Assembly: GCA_963712055.1 (NCBI GenBank)
Contig: CAVQGN010000001.1
Location: 124,001 to 188,000, forward strand
Reading direction: 5' to 3'
From: JAHBVL01 sp963712055
GTDB taxonomy: Bacteria > Chloroflexota > Chloroflexia > Thermomicrobiales > UBA6265
Length of the DNA stretch: 64,000 bases
Part shown: positions 17,346-30,014 of the stretch, piece after piece
Position numbering within the stretch: position 1 is the stretch's first letter
How the letters are laid out: each line of letters starts with the position of its first letter
The notes under the pieces: model-generated
The model's input: the letters and a program-made list of their open reading frames with translations, nothing else
Databases searched by the model: none
Told to the model about the DNA's origin: nothing
Program-made: the position numbers and the translations under genes

Positions 17346-18798
17346 CTATGCACCGTCTGGTCGCGGTCCCTCAGGACGCGAGGTTGATCCAACTTTCTTT
17401 GCGATCGAAGCCGGAGACTGGTCGCAAAACGATTTGAGGAACTCCATGACGGCTTTTGCGTCCGCACCATTCGACGCGATCCCATAGGAAACGCGAATCG
17501 TGCTTGGATGTTTTCCATGGATTCGCATGCGATCGAAAAACTGGTCGAAAGTCCATTGCTGACCATCAAAAAAGGCGCGCATGTCGTCCCTTGCGAGCTG
17601 GTGCGCGATTTCACCGGCACCCGGATTACAGAAACAGCCGGTTCGGAGCGAGATTCCTTCCGCAGCTGCCAGCTGCTCGACATGGTGGTAGTGAAAAGGG
17701 ATTCCGTCTGGATCGAGTACCGAAAAGGCAAGGGTGCCGCCGCGTTGATCGAGATTCTCGGGTCCGAAAACGCGGATGACCTGATTGCCATTCGAATGAC
17801 GCAGACCAAGCCATTGCTGCAGCGACCAGCCTGTGAGCACCTGGACACGGTCATGAATCGCGCCACGCCCGACAGTTTGAAGGTGCTCGAGACCATGGGA
17901 TACCGCTGGGATCAGGAGATAGTTGACCGTTCCGTCCTCGAATCCGGCGTGTCCTGGCAAGAGCGAGTGCCACGTCGCGTTCTGAACTGACACCAAGCTG
18001 ATCGTGCCGCCGCCGAACCAGGGACGTTCGAGCTCGGCCAATGCATCTTTGCGGGCAATCAGCGCTCCGATACCAGTCGGGAAGCCAAACATCTTGTAAA
18101 ACGACACCGGCACAAAATCGGGCTTGACGTCAGAAAGATCGAGCTTGTTCGTGGGGACGAAAGCGGCTGCGTCGAGCATTACCCGCCAGCCACGTTGCTG
18201 AGCGCGATCGATCCAGCGGAGATCATGCTGCACGCCAGAGAAATTCGACTGCGCTGGGAACGCAAGAAGACTCGAACTCCCGGCTTCAACCGGGGAGAGG
18301 AGGGATTCGAGATGATCCTCGTCGATCCGCATGTCCGGTCGACGGATTGGAGCGTAGTCGACGGCGGCGCCACGGTGGCGAGCGAATTCGCGGATGCCGT
18401 TCACTGAATTGTGATTGTCGAATGTCACGACATATCGTGAACCAGAACCGAACGGAAAGGATTCGCCTACGAGGCGAAGCGCGCCGCTGGCATTCGGTGT
18501 GAAGACCACATCGTATTCGTCAGCGGTTGCGTTGAAAAACCTCAGCACGTCGGCGCGAGTGCCTTCCACCAATTCGGTTGCGGCCGCCGAGCTGGGATTG
18601 ATCGAGTGAGGGTTTCCGAACACGCCGTGAGCCAGCATCTCCTGGAAGCGGACAATCTGTGATTCTCGCGTAGAGACTGCCGCCGGTGTAATCGACATAG
18701 ACATGGCCGAGATCATCCAAACGACCGTACTCCTGTACCCGCAGATCATCGAAGTCCGCAGTCGCAATCAGGGAAGTTTCATCGGTCAGATTGGCCAC
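17346..18798 (-). CDS. Aminotransferase class V-fold PLP enzyme, Moco-sulfurase-like, frameshifted
   Basis: The fold is that of NifS-like class V aminotransferases. The PLP lysine is in VPVSFYKMFGFPTG, and RTGCFCNPGAGE resembles the persulfide-Cys region of molybdenum cofactor sulfurases. The body (HGVFGNPHSINPSSAA, NASGALRLVGESFPFG, TFDNHNSVNGIREF) is complete. The true N terminus starts at GTG 18798 with AAGGAG upstream and encodes LGHVYVDYTGGSLYA in a different frame. One extra base near 18666 separates the two frames; removing it gives SLYAESQIVRF, as the family predicts. The gene may be a recent pseudogene or may carry a sequencing error. Without the shift, translation would have to begin around 18767. 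Confidence 0.75.
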
Positions 18799-18931
18799 GT
18801 TGCGGTGCTCCTTGTTACGGTCGCGGGTCAGAATGAGGTCAAGAATACGTGATCAGGAACCGGCGACTGTCGAGTTGCTAGACTGATCCGTAGGGTTGCC
18901 AATGAGCGCGAAACCAAGGAGATTCATCGAC

Positions 18932-19822
18932 ATGCCGGAAATCAGCATCTTGCCTGATTCGCTTGTATCGACTGCCTGGCTCGAGGAGCACCTCGGTGCG
19001 CCCGGGTTGGCGATTGTCGATATTCGGGGGTATGTCAATTCAACCGATGTCGGTGGGGGACGGCAGACAGCGGTTTATCTCGGCGCTGGCGATGAGTACG
19101 CTGCTGGGCATATTCCCGGGTCGGTATTCGTCGATTGGACCCGAGATATCGTCGATCTCGACAATCCCGTACCAGCCCAGATCGCGAGCCCAGCTGTCTT
19201 CGCCGAGGCAATGTCAACGCGAGGAATCGGTAACGAAACCGACGTTGTAGTGGTCGATCATTCTGGCGGACATTTTGCGACCCGGCTCTGGTGGGCGTTG
19301 CGCTACTACGGGCATGACCGGGTCGCGCTGCTTGATGGTGGCTTCAACAAATGGACGGCCGAAAATCGGCGCGTGGTCACCGACGTTCCGTCTCCCGCAG
19401 CGGCGACCTTTCGAACGCAGGTGAGGGGGACGCTGGTGGCTGATGCCGACCAAGTGAACGCGCTGATCGGTGATGAATCAGTGCAGGTGGTCGACGCGCG
19501 GGATGCCGAAACGTTTTCGGGGGTAGTTTTTCGTGGCGCCCGCGCCGGTCACATCCCGGGAGCGATCAACGTCCCGGCGAAAGCCCTGTTCGCCGCCGAT
19601 GGAACCTGGAAAGAGCTGGGCGGGATCACGGCCACGTTGAACGATTTTGGTCTCGATCCCGGCAAACCAGTGGTGGCGTATTGCAACGGTGGCGTGACCG
19701 CGACAGCGGTGCTGTTCGCGCTGGCGCGCACGGGTCGGGACGATTTCGCCAACTACGATGGATCGTGGAACGAATGGAGTGCGATCGAGGCGCTTCCGGT
19801 GGAAACGTCGTTGGGAGAGTAG
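18932..19822 (+). CDS. Sulfurtransferase with two rhodanese domains (thiosulfate/3-mercaptopyruvate type)
   Basis: The 296-residue protein has tandem rhodanese domains. The first (LAIVDIRGY, GHIPGSVFVDWTRDI, VVVVDHSGGHFATRLWWAL) has Ser in place of Cys and is inactive, as in known enzymes. The second (VQVVDARDAETF, RAGHIPGAINVP, VVAYCNGGVTAT) carries the catalytic Cys at about residue 251. The loop CNGGVTAT does not settle whether thiosulfate or mercaptopyruvate is the donor. The ATG at 18932 is preceded by AAGGAG at 10 nt. It is divergent from the Moco-sulfurase-like gene, which also handles sulfur. Confidence 0.9.
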   Translation: MPEISILPDSLVSTAWLEEHLGAPGLAIVDIRGYVNSTDVGGGRQTAVYLGAGDEYAAGHIPGSVFVDWTRDIVDLDNPVPAQIASPAVFAEAMSTRGIGNETDVVVVDHSGGHFATRLWWALRYYGHDRVALLDGGFNKWTAENRRVVTDVPSPAAATFRTQVRGTLVADADQVNALIGDESVQVVDARDAETFSGVVFRGARAGHIPGAINVPAKALFAADGTWKELGGITATLNDFGLDPGKPVVAYCNGGVTATAVLFALARTGRDDFANYDGSWNEWSAIEALPVETSLGE

Positions 19823-19829
19823 GGACCGG

Positions 19830-19902
19830 TGCCAAGGGCCGGACTCGAACCGGCGACCGCACGATTTTCAGTCGTGAGCTCTACCAACTGAGCTACCTTG
19901 GC
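19830..19902 (-). tRNA. tRNA-Phe (GAA)
   Basis: A full cloverleaf is visible: the acceptor GCCAAGG pairs with CCTTGGC, the D-arm is GCTC...GAGC, the anticodon stem CACGA/TCGTG has loop CTGAAAA (anticodon GAA), and the T-arm contains TTCGAGT. The 3' CCA is not encoded (ACC then G). It is the last gene of a three-tRNA minus-strand unit. Confidence 0.97.
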
Positions 19903-19931
19903 GGGAAGACCGTTCTGTTCCCATCTTTTGC

Positions 19932-20007
19932 TGGTGGGCGATAGAGGGCTCGAACCTCTGACTTCCACGGTGTAAACGTGGCGCTCTCCCAGCTGAGCTA
20001 ATCGCCC
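19932..20007 (-). tRNA. tRNA-Val (UAC)
   Basis: The acceptor GGGCGAT pairs with ATCGCCC, followed by discriminator A and an encoded CCA. The anticodon stem CCACG/CGTGG closes the loop TTTACAC, giving anticodon TAC, which reads GTA. It lies 13 nt after the tRNA-Leu sequence and 29 nt before tRNA-Phe. Confidence 0.97.
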
Positions 20008-20020
20008 CAACACGGAGAGG

Positions 20021-20105
20021 TGCCCAGGAGAGGATTTGAACCTCCACGACCGTAATGGTCACTAGCCCCTCAAGCTAGCGCGTCTGCCGATTCCGCCACC
20101 TGGGC
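20021..20105 (-). tRNA. tRNA-Leu (GAG)
   Basis: This 85-nt class II tRNA has acceptor GCCCAGG/CCTGGGC, the typical GCGGAATCGGCAGACGC D-arm, the anticodon region CTTGAGG (GAG, reading CTC and CTT), a long variable arm (TGACCATTACGGTCG) and T-loop TTCAAAT. The 3' CCA is not encoded. It is first in the three-tRNA unit, about 15 nt after the predicted transcription start. Confidence 0.97.
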
Positions 20106-20126
20106 AGATGAAGAACAGCGAGGCGG

Positions 20127-20156
20127 ATTATAGGGTCGGTTTGGAGTCGGCGTCAA
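20127..20156 (-). promoter_or_regulatory. Promoter of the tRNA Leu-Val-Phe operon
   Basis: On the minus strand TTGACG (20151-20156) and a perfect TATAAT (20127-20132) are separated by 18 nt. Transcription would start near 20120, just before tRNA-Leu at 20105. Confidence 0.8.
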
Positions 20157-20527
20157 CGCCCCCTATCATGACCCACATGGGTGGCGGGTAAAATCCGCGC
20201 CACTGTGCCCTGAAAAGCGGTTGCCGGGAACTCGAACCGCTTGTCAAAGCGGCATCACCGAAGTATTGGCAGTCGACCAGCGGATCACCTACTCCCGCAG
20301 CCGCGAAGCCGGGTTCCTCGCTGGAGTTGCTAAATCGTGTCACCCCGGACCCGTCTGATTCACTCGATCCGACAACGTTTCCCGGAGCAATCGACTGCAC
20401 CAATACGCTCTTCCCCTTTGCCCTCCAACGCTGAGCAAAGTCGAAGAGGAGATCTTGCCGCCGGTTAACTACAATCTCAGTCAGAATGCCGAAACTCAGC
20501 TGGGAATCTTGCAACCCTGAATTGAAC

Positions 20528-20556
20528 TTGCATTCTTGACACGACTCGTGTAATAT
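20528..20556 (+). promoter_or_regulatory. Candidate rpoB promoter with palindromic spacer
   Basis: TTGCAT (20528-20533) and TAATAT (20551-20556) are 17 nt apart. The spacer ends in the 13-bp perfect palindrome ACACGACTCGTGT (20539-20551). A better -35, TTGACA at 20536, is only 12 nt from TATTAT and so is mis-spaced. The leader to rpoB would be about 330 nt. Confidence 0.45.
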
Positions 20557-20646
20557 TATCGTTTGCGGTCGCGGACTAGCTGTCTGTGACAGGGAGTTGC
20601 AACCTGGAAACAGGAGTTTCCAAACGCATTCGAACGAATCGATTTG

Positions 20647-20674
20647 GGGAGGTGGGGTTCAATCCTCCCTTTTT
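20647..20674 (+). terminator. Terminator-like hairpin in the rpoB leader
   Basis: GGGAGG (20647-20652) pairs with CCTCCC (20664-20669) across an 11-nt loop and runs straight into TTTTT. It lies 220 nt upstream of the rpoB start and downstream of the candidate promoter, so it could act as an attenuator. Confidence 0.5.
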
Positions 20675-20893
20675 GGCGTGCCTTCGATCAGTTGTACGAG
20701 AAGCATAGCGACAACCATGCCGATTTTGCAAGGACCGGTCCAAATCGACCGGTGCGCAAGAAAGGCAATCCGTGCGCCAGAAAGGAACGTCCGTACGGAG
20801 ATGTTGTTTAGGATCGACGGCCTTTTCAGGTTCGAAGCTGACTCCAAAGTGTCGACCGCAGGTAATTGCCGGTAATTAGAGGAGGTCGGATAA

Positions 20894-24475
<3,582 letters not shown>

Positions 24476-24574
24476 GGACTTGGCGGGCAGGTCGATTTGA
24501 ACTGCCCGCGCAGCCTGATCAACGCTGCAGACAAACGGATCGCATTATCGAAACAGAGTAATGGAGGGTGAACG

Positions 24575-27500
24575 TTGGATAACACATATGGAGACCGCTC
24601 AGCTCAGGATGACGGATATTCCCAGAGCTCACGCGGCCCTCGGAATTCCTCCCGCAATGACCGTCGAGACCGAAATCGGGTGATGGACGTCAACAATTTC
24701 GACGCCATCCGGATCAGCCTGGCGTCACCTGAAGCGATTCGCAGTTGGTCTAACGGAGAAGTGACCAAACCGGAGACCATCAACTACCGCACGCTCAAAC
24801 CAGAGCATGGCGGTCTTTTCTGCGAGCGGATCTTCGGTCCCACCAAGGATTGGGAATGCTATTGCGGAAAGTACAAGCGGATCCGCCACGCTGGCACCGT
24901 CTGCGACAAATGCGGTGTCGAAGTCACCCGATCGAAGGTTCGGCGTGAACGGATGGCGCACATTTCGCTGGCGGCACCGGTGGCGCATATCTGGTATGTC
25001 AAAGGCACTCCGAGTCGGCTCGGACTTCTGCTGGACATCTCGCCTCGAAATCTGGAGCGCGTGCTTTATTTCGCTTCCTACTTAGTGACAACCGTCGACG
25101 AAGAAGCCAAAGCCCTCGCAATTCAGGAAATCAACGACGTCCACGAAGAGACGATCGAAGAACTGAGCAATCGCGCCGGCGGCGAGATGACCGAACTCGA
25201 AAACAAAGCCCAGGAACGGGTCGATTCACTGACCCAGGGCGAAAAGGTCGATTTCTCGGCAATCCAGGCTGAGCGCGACCAGAAACTCGCTGATCTCAAA
25301 AAGGAGTATCAGTCCGTCAAGAGTTCGCTCAAGCGGCGGATGGGTAAGGCTGTCAAAAAGCCGGTTGTCTTCCAGAACACAACCATTGTGGCTGAAGGCG
25401 AGGCGATCAACGAAGATCGTCTGATCAAGCTCGAAGAACTCTACGAAATTGGTGTCAACCGAGTCCAGACCTTTGCCGACTACCAGTCAGGCGGCACCGA
25501 AGCCCTGACTGGAGCGGAACGTGATTTCCTGACGTATGAGTTCGACGAAGCCCGCACCAAGATCGAAGTGCAGCTGCAGGAACAGATCAAGGAAGCGGAA
25601 CGCGAACGCGATGAAGCCGTCAAGATCGTCTCTGATCTGAAGCCGCTGCAGATTCTTTCCGAAACCCAGTACCGCGAGCTCAACGAAGTGGTTCCCCCAG
25701 GCGTTTTCCGCGCCAGCATGGGTGCCGAAGCAGTCTACGAGTATCTGACCGATTCTCTTGATCTGGACGCGTTGGCGTTGCAGTTGCGCGAAGAGATGCA
25801 GGCTAGTTCCGACGCCAAGCGGAAAAAAGCAACCAAGCGGCTCCGTGTGGTCGAAGCATTGCGCAAGAGTGGAAACCGCCCCGAATGGATGATCTTCACC
25901 TCGTTGCCGGTTATCCCGCCGGAACTGCGACCGATGGTGCAGCTCGATGGTGGCCGCTTCGCCACATCGGACCTGAACGATCTTTATCGCCGGGTGATCA
26001 ACCGGAACAATCGGCTCAAGCGGCTGATGGAGTTGGGTGCCCCCGACATCATCGTCCGCAACGAAAAGCGGATGCTCCAGGAAGCGGTCGACGCGCTGAT
26101 CGATAACGGTCGCCGCGGTCGCGTTGTTTCTGGATCGGGCAAGCACAAACTCAAGAGTCTCTCCGACATGCTGAAAGGCAAGCAGGGGCGTTTCCGCCAG
26201 AACCTGCTTGGGAAGCGGGTTGATTATTCTGGTCGATCAGTGATCGTGGTTGGACCAGACCTCGCGCTCGATGAGTGCGGGTTGCCAAAACGGATGGCGC
26301 TCGAACTCTTCAAGCCGTTCGTCATGCGTAAGCTGGTCGAGCATGGCTATGCCCACAACATCAAAGCCGCCAAGCGGCTGGTCGAGCGGGTGGACCCGCG
26401 CGTTTGGGAGGTTCTCGAAGAGGTCATCGAGGATCACCTTGTGCTGCTCAACCGGGCACCCACGTTGCACCGGTTGGGTATCCAGGCCTTTCGGGTTCGA
26501 CTTATTGAAGGGTCAGCCATTCAGATTCACCCACTCGTCTGTACGGCCTTCAATGCCGACTTCGACGGTGACCAGATGGCTGTCCACGTTCCGCTGTCGA
26601 AACCGGCCCAGCACGAAGCTCGGACGCGGATGCTTTCCGTGCGCAACCTCCTTTCGCCATCGAACGGTGAGCCAATCGTGTCGCCAACCCAGGACATCGT
26701 TCTTGGATGCTATTACATGACCAGCGATCGCGATTTTGATACGGAGTTCGCTCGGGGCACGCTTCCACGCGGATGGGGCAAGACCTTTTCTTCTCTCGAC
26801 GAGGTCCAGCTCGCTTATGAATCTGGTGCCGTCGATCTTCACGCTGAAATCGACGTCATGACTGATCGCGACGGCGGCGAGATGAAGATCATCAAAACGA
26901 CGGTTGGACGAGCATTGTTCAACCAGGTTCTGCCGCCGGCGCTCGGGAAGTACTACAACACGCTGATGGACCGCAAAGCGCTGCGCAAAGTCGTTGCTGA
27001 TTGCTACCGCTATTTCAAGGACCCCTACGAAACTGCTGAAGTCGTCAATGCGATCAAGCGGGTTGGGTTCGAGTTCTCGACCAAGGGTGGAATGAGCATC
27101 GCCGTCGATGACGTGTCGATGTCGGACACCAAGGGCGTGATCGTCAAGAAAGCTGAAGATGAGGCCGAGGTTGTCGAACGGCAGTACAAGCGCGGTCTCG
27201 TTACGGACGATGAACGTTTGCGCGAACTCGAGGTCATCTGGAACGAGGCCCGAGACACGCTTCAGTCCGACGTGGAAGGCCTGCTCAAGGGTCAGAACGC
27301 CGTCTACATGATGGCGGACTCGGGCGCTAAAGGAAACATGAACCAGATCAGTCAGATGGCTGGTATGCGCGGTCTTGTGCTCGATCCGCAAGGAAAGATC
27401 ATCGAGATCCCAATTAAGTCGAACTTCCGCGAGGGACTGACTGTTCTCGAGTATTTCATTTCGACGCATGGCGCTCGCAAGGGGCTGGCCGATACCGCGC

Positions 27501-29101
27501 TTCGAACCGCTGACTCCGGCTACCTGACTCGACGTTTGGTTGACGTTGCCCAGGACGTGATCGTCAAGCGAGAAGATTGCGGAACCGTCCAGGGTCTCTG
27601 GATTCTCTGGGAAGACAGCGAAGGGAAAGCGATCTCTCCGGAGATCTTCCGCGGCAAACTGACGGGCCGAATTCTGGCCTCAGCGGTCTATCACCCTGAA
27701 ACGGGTGAATTGATCGCTGACCGGGGCCAGGAACTGACTGAGATGCAGATCCTTGAAGATGGGTCGATTCACGATCTCGTCGGTGAGGTTGTCGATACGA
27801 ACCAGCCAATCCATGTCCGCTCGGTGATGACCTGTGAGGCGCCGCACGGTGTTTGCCAGCTCTGCTATGGACGAAACCTGGCTACAGGAATGATGGTCGA
27901 GATCGGCGAAGCGACTGGCATCGTTGCCGCTCAGTCGATTGGCGAACCAGGAACGCAGCTGACCATGCGGACCTTCCACTCTGGCGGTGTGGCCCGCGCT
28001 GACATCACGACTGGTCTCCCGAGAGTCGAAGAGCTCTTCGAGGCACGCTCGCCGAAGGGCGCAGCGCTCCTCGCAGAACGTGAAGGCACGGTTTCCTTCG
28101 AGCAGACTGATGATGGTCGGGTGCTCGTGGTGTCGAGCGTCGAGCAGGATTCGTACAATATGCTGCTCGAGGCTGGCTGGAAGCCACTCCTTCAGGATGG
28201 CGATTTCGTCATCAAGGACAAGACGGCACTTGTCGAGAACGAAGATGGCGAGAAGCGATATTCGCCCATCGATGGAGATTTCTTCCTCGATGGAAGGACG
28301 ATCTACGTTCGCAACGAACGGGTCGAACGCGACGAGAATCCAGTGCCGATCAGTTACCAGGTCTTCGTGGAAGAAGGGGATGTTGTGACACCCGGTCAGC
28401 AATTGACCGACGGTGCCAAGGATCCGCAGCAGATTCTGCTCACGCGGGGCCGGGAAGAAGTTCAGCGCTACATCATCGATGAAGTGCAGAAGGTCTACAA
28501 GTCCCAGGGAGTGAACACGAACGATAAGCATATCGAGGTCATCTGTCGGCAGATGCTGCGCAAGGTCAGCATCGTCTATCCGGGCGACACCGATTTCCTT
28601 CAGGATGAGCGGATCGATCGCTTCGAGTTCAATCAGATCAACGAGGAGATTCTGGCGCAGGGCGGAGAACCCGCAACGGCCATGCCGGTTCTCCTCGGGA
28701 TCACCAAAGCCTCGCTCGAGACCGATTCATTCCTGGCAGCCGCGTCGTTCCAGGAAACGACCCGAGTGTTGACCGATGCCGCCGTCAATGGCAAGGTCGA
28801 TCAGCTTCGCGGGCTCAAGGAAAACGTCATCATCGGCAAGTTGATTCCGGCGGGATCAGGCGCCAATGGTGGGCGTGATCTCTACAAGCCGTCTGCCGTC
28901 GAGGAAGCCAACATGGCCGCGATGGCCGCTGCGTCTGGAAACGTGGCTGTACTGGAAGCGGGTGAGGAAGACCTGGCGGCGATCCTGGGCGAAGACGCGA
29001 TGCTCGAGCCAATCGACATCGATTCTCTCGAACGGTCCGGTTTTTCTGAATGGTCGGAAGATGGAGACGCCGGTTCGGATTCAACCGAGGACAACGTCTA
29101 G
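24575..29101 (+). CDS. rpoC: DNA-directed RNA polymerase subunit beta'
   Basis: The 1508-residue catalytic subunit begins with TTG eight bases after GGAGGG. The N-terminal zinc ribbon CYCGKYKRIRHAGTVCDKCG lies near residues 88-107. The active-site Mg2+ loop NADFDGDQMAVHVPL is intact. A second zinc site is visible in CGTVQGLW and CEAPHGVCQLCYGRN. Residues of about 170-290 are Glu/Lys/Gln-rich and look like a coiled-coil insertion. The extreme C terminus is acidic. A hairpin terminator follows. Confidence 0.98.
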   Translation: MDNTYGDRSAQDDGYSQSSRGPRNSSRNDRRDRNRVMDVNNFDAIRISLASPEAIRSWSNGEVTKPETINYRTLKPEHGGLFCERIFGPTKDWECYCGKYKRIRHAGTVCDKCGVEVTRSKVRRERMAHISLAAPVAHIWYVKGTPSRLGLLLDISPRNLERVLYFASYLVTTVDEEAKALAIQEINDVHEETIEELSNRAGGEMTELENKAQERVDSLTQGEKVDFSAIQAERDQKLADLKKEYQSVKSSLKRRMGKAVKKPVVFQNTTIVAEGEAINEDRLIKLEELYEIGVNRVQTFADYQSGGTEALTGAERDFLTYEFDEARTKIEVQLQEQIKEAERERDEAVKIVSDLKPLQILSETQYRELNEVVPPGVFRASMGAEAVYEYLTDSLDLDALALQLREEMQASSDAKRKKATKRLRVVEALRKSGNRPEWMIFTSLPVIPPELRPMVQLDGGRFATSDLNDLYRRVINRNNRLKRLMELGAPDIIVRNEKRMLQEAVDALIDNGRRGRVVSGSGKHKLKSLSDMLKGKQGRFRQNLLGKRVDYSGRSVIVVGPDLALDECGLPKRMALELFKPFVMRKLVEHGYAHNIKAAKRLVERVDPRVWEVLEEVIEDHLVLLNRAPTLHRLGIQAFRVRLIEGSAIQIHPLVCTAFNADFDGDQMAVHVPLSKPAQHEARTRMLSVRNLLSPSNGEPIVSPTQDIVLGCYYMTSDRDFDTEFARGTLPRGWGKTFSSLDEVQLAYESGAVDLHAEIDVMTDRDGGEMKIIKTTVGRALFNQVLPPALGKYYNTLMDRKALRKVVADCYRYFKDPYETAEVVNAIKRVGFEFSTKGGMSIAVDDVSMSDTKGVIVKKAEDEAEVVERQYKRGLVTDDERLRELEVIWNEARDTLQSDVEGLLKGQNAVYMMADSGAKGNMNQISQMAGMRGLVLDPQGKIIEIPIKSNFREGLTVLEYFISTHGARKGLADTALRTADSGYLTRRLVDVAQDVIVKREDCGTVQGLWILWEDSEGKAISPEIFRGKLTGRILASAVYHPETGELIADRGQELTEMQILEDGSIHDLVGEVVDTNQPIHVRSVMTCEAPHGVCQLCYGRNLATGMMVEIGEATGIVAAQSIGEPGTQLTMRTFHSGGVARADITTGLPRVEELFEARSPKGAALLAEREGTVSFEQTDDGRVLVVSSVEQDSYNMLLEAGWKPLLQDGDFVIKDKTALVENEDGEKRYSPIDGDFFLDGRTIYVRNERVERDENPVPISYQVFVEEGDVVTPGQQLTDGAKDPQQILLTRGREEVQRYIIDEVQKVYKSQGVNTNDKHIEVICRQMLRKVSIVYPGDTDFLQDERIDRFEFNQINEEILAQGGEPATAMPVLLGITKASLETDSFLAAASFQETTRVLTDAAVNGKVDQLRGLKENVIIGKLIPAGSGANGGRDLYKPSAVEEANMAAMAAASGNVAVLEAGEEDLAAILGEDAMLEPIDIDSLERSGFSEWSEDGDAGSDSTEDNV

Positions 29102-29133
29102 TCACTTCTCGACCTCGTGACGTGATGCGTTTT

Positions 29134-29178
29134 GGAGGGCGTGCTCACTATTACTCGGTGAGTACGCCTTCCGTTTTG
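29134..29178 (+). terminator. Terminator after rpoC
   Basis: A stem of about 15 bp, including two G-U pairs, is formed by 29134-29147 with 29158-29172 and is followed by GTTTTGT. It separates rpoBC from the rpsL promoter immediately downstream. Confidence 0.65.
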
Positions 29179-29198
29179 TCCCGAAGCCCCGCCGGACC

Positions 29199-29228
29199 TT
29201 GACGGGCTCCATGCCCAGACCGTATTAT
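29199..29228 (+). promoter_or_regulatory. Promoter of the str (rpsL) operon
   Basis: TTGACG (29199-29204) and TATTAT (29223-29228) lie 18 nt apart, just after the rpoC terminator. The leader to the rpsL start would be about 150 nt. Confidence 0.65.
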
Positions 29229-29384
29229 TCACCCTTGTGCCCGGGGAATCTGGGGACGATGTGAGGATCGTGCGCTGAAATGGTTTGGCGTGGGTTTCTT
29301 GCAAGACGAGTGGCGCCGCAGCTGTCGATATCCTCGGCAGAGCACGGTAGGATCAAGGCCCCTCGTCTCTGATAGGAGTAGGTC

Positions 29385-29816
29385 GTGCCGACGATCAATC
29401 AGTTGGTTCGAAAAGGCAGAAAGAGCGTCAAGAAGCAGACCAAAGCGCCTGCGTTGGGTTTCACCAACAATGCGCTGGGTCGTCATGCGGGTCGGATGCG
29501 CAAGTCGGAAGGCGGCGCCCCCCAGAAGCGTGGTGTATGCACCCAGGTCAAAACTATGACACCCAAGAAGCCGAATTCGGCCTTGCGAAAAATCGCCAGA
29601 GTCCGTTTGTCCAATGGTATGGAAGTGACGGCGTATATTCCTGGCGAAGGGCATAACCTTCAGGAGCACTCGGTGGTGCTGGTACGCGGCGGGAGAGTCA
29701 AAGACCTTCCCGGTGTTCGTTATCACATCGTCAGAGGGACCCTGGACGCCCGCGGTGTAGACAACCGTAAGCAATCGCGGTCGAAGTACGGAACCAAATT
29801 GCCGAAGGGGGCGTAA
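29385..29816 (+). CDS. rpsL: 30S ribosomal protein S12
   Basis: S12 lines the decoding centre. TPKKPNSALRKIARVRL and RVKDLPGVRYHIVRG are present, with both lysines at the usual streptomycin-resistance positions in wild-type form. The protein is 143 aa, longer than the common 124-137. The extra residues lie between about 22 and 44 (ALGFTNNALGRHAGRMRKSE) before PQKRGVC. It starts with GTG 5 nt after AGGAG-type spacing (ATAGGAGTAGGTC). It is the first gene of the str operon. Confidence 0.97.
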   Translation: MPTINQLVRKGRKSVKKQTKAPALGFTNNALGRHAGRMRKSEGGAPQKRGVCTQVKTMTPKKPNSALRKIARVRLSNGMEVTAYIPGEGHNLQEHSVVLVRGGRVKDLPGVRYHIVRGTLDARGVDNRKQSRSKYGTKLPKGA

Positions 29817-29881
29817 GCCTCTTCGTCTTTACCGGCGTCCCGCAAATTTGGCGGGGACGGAACTGAAAGAGCGCGACTGAG

Positions 29882-29920
29882 AAAGCGGAGCGATGCCTTA
29901 AAGGGCGTCTACCGCTTTTT
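29882..29920 (+). terminator. Terminator-like hairpin between rpsL and rpsG
   Basis: AAAGCGG (29882-29888) pairs with CCGCTTT (29912-29918), partly extended inward by GCC/GGC, and ends in TTTTT. It sits in the 198-nt rpsL-rpsG gap and may give partial termination or serve as an RNA structure for S7 control. Confidence 0.4.
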
Positions 29921-30014
29921 CGTCTGCTTGAATGAAAACGAAGAATAGGTAAGAACCGGAAGCCGACGGTGTTGCGTGACACCATGATCGGTAGAGATTA
30001 CGAGGGTCTGTGAG

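Larger units (their letters stand above)
20157..20893. other. Long intergenic region and rpoB leader
   Basis: About 740 nt lie between the tRNA promoter and rpoB, with no convincing gene. The left 360 nt show nothing recognisable beyond a weak GTGGCG/CGCCAC hairpin near 20176. The right part holds an AT-rich promoter region with a 13-bp palindrome (20528-20556), a terminator-like hairpin (20647-20674) and an imperfect tandem repeat of about 21 nt (20752-20794). The rplKAJL genes that often precede rpoB are absent. Confidence 0.6.

Noticed and set aside
20128..20514. 128-codon open frame on the minus strand between the tRNAs and rpoB
   Set aside because: It ends in the -10 box of the tRNA promoter, has no ribosome site and no recognisable domain; it looks like chance.
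20536..20559. TTGACA followed by TATTAT before rpoB as the main promoter
   Set aside because: The spacing is only 12 nt, too short for a sigma70 promoter; TTGCAT-17-TAATAT is a better fit although weaker in sequence.
20597..20875. 92-codon open frame in the rpoB leader
   Set aside because: It crosses the terminator-like hairpin and the tandem repeat and its translation resembles no protein; the RNA features explain the region better.
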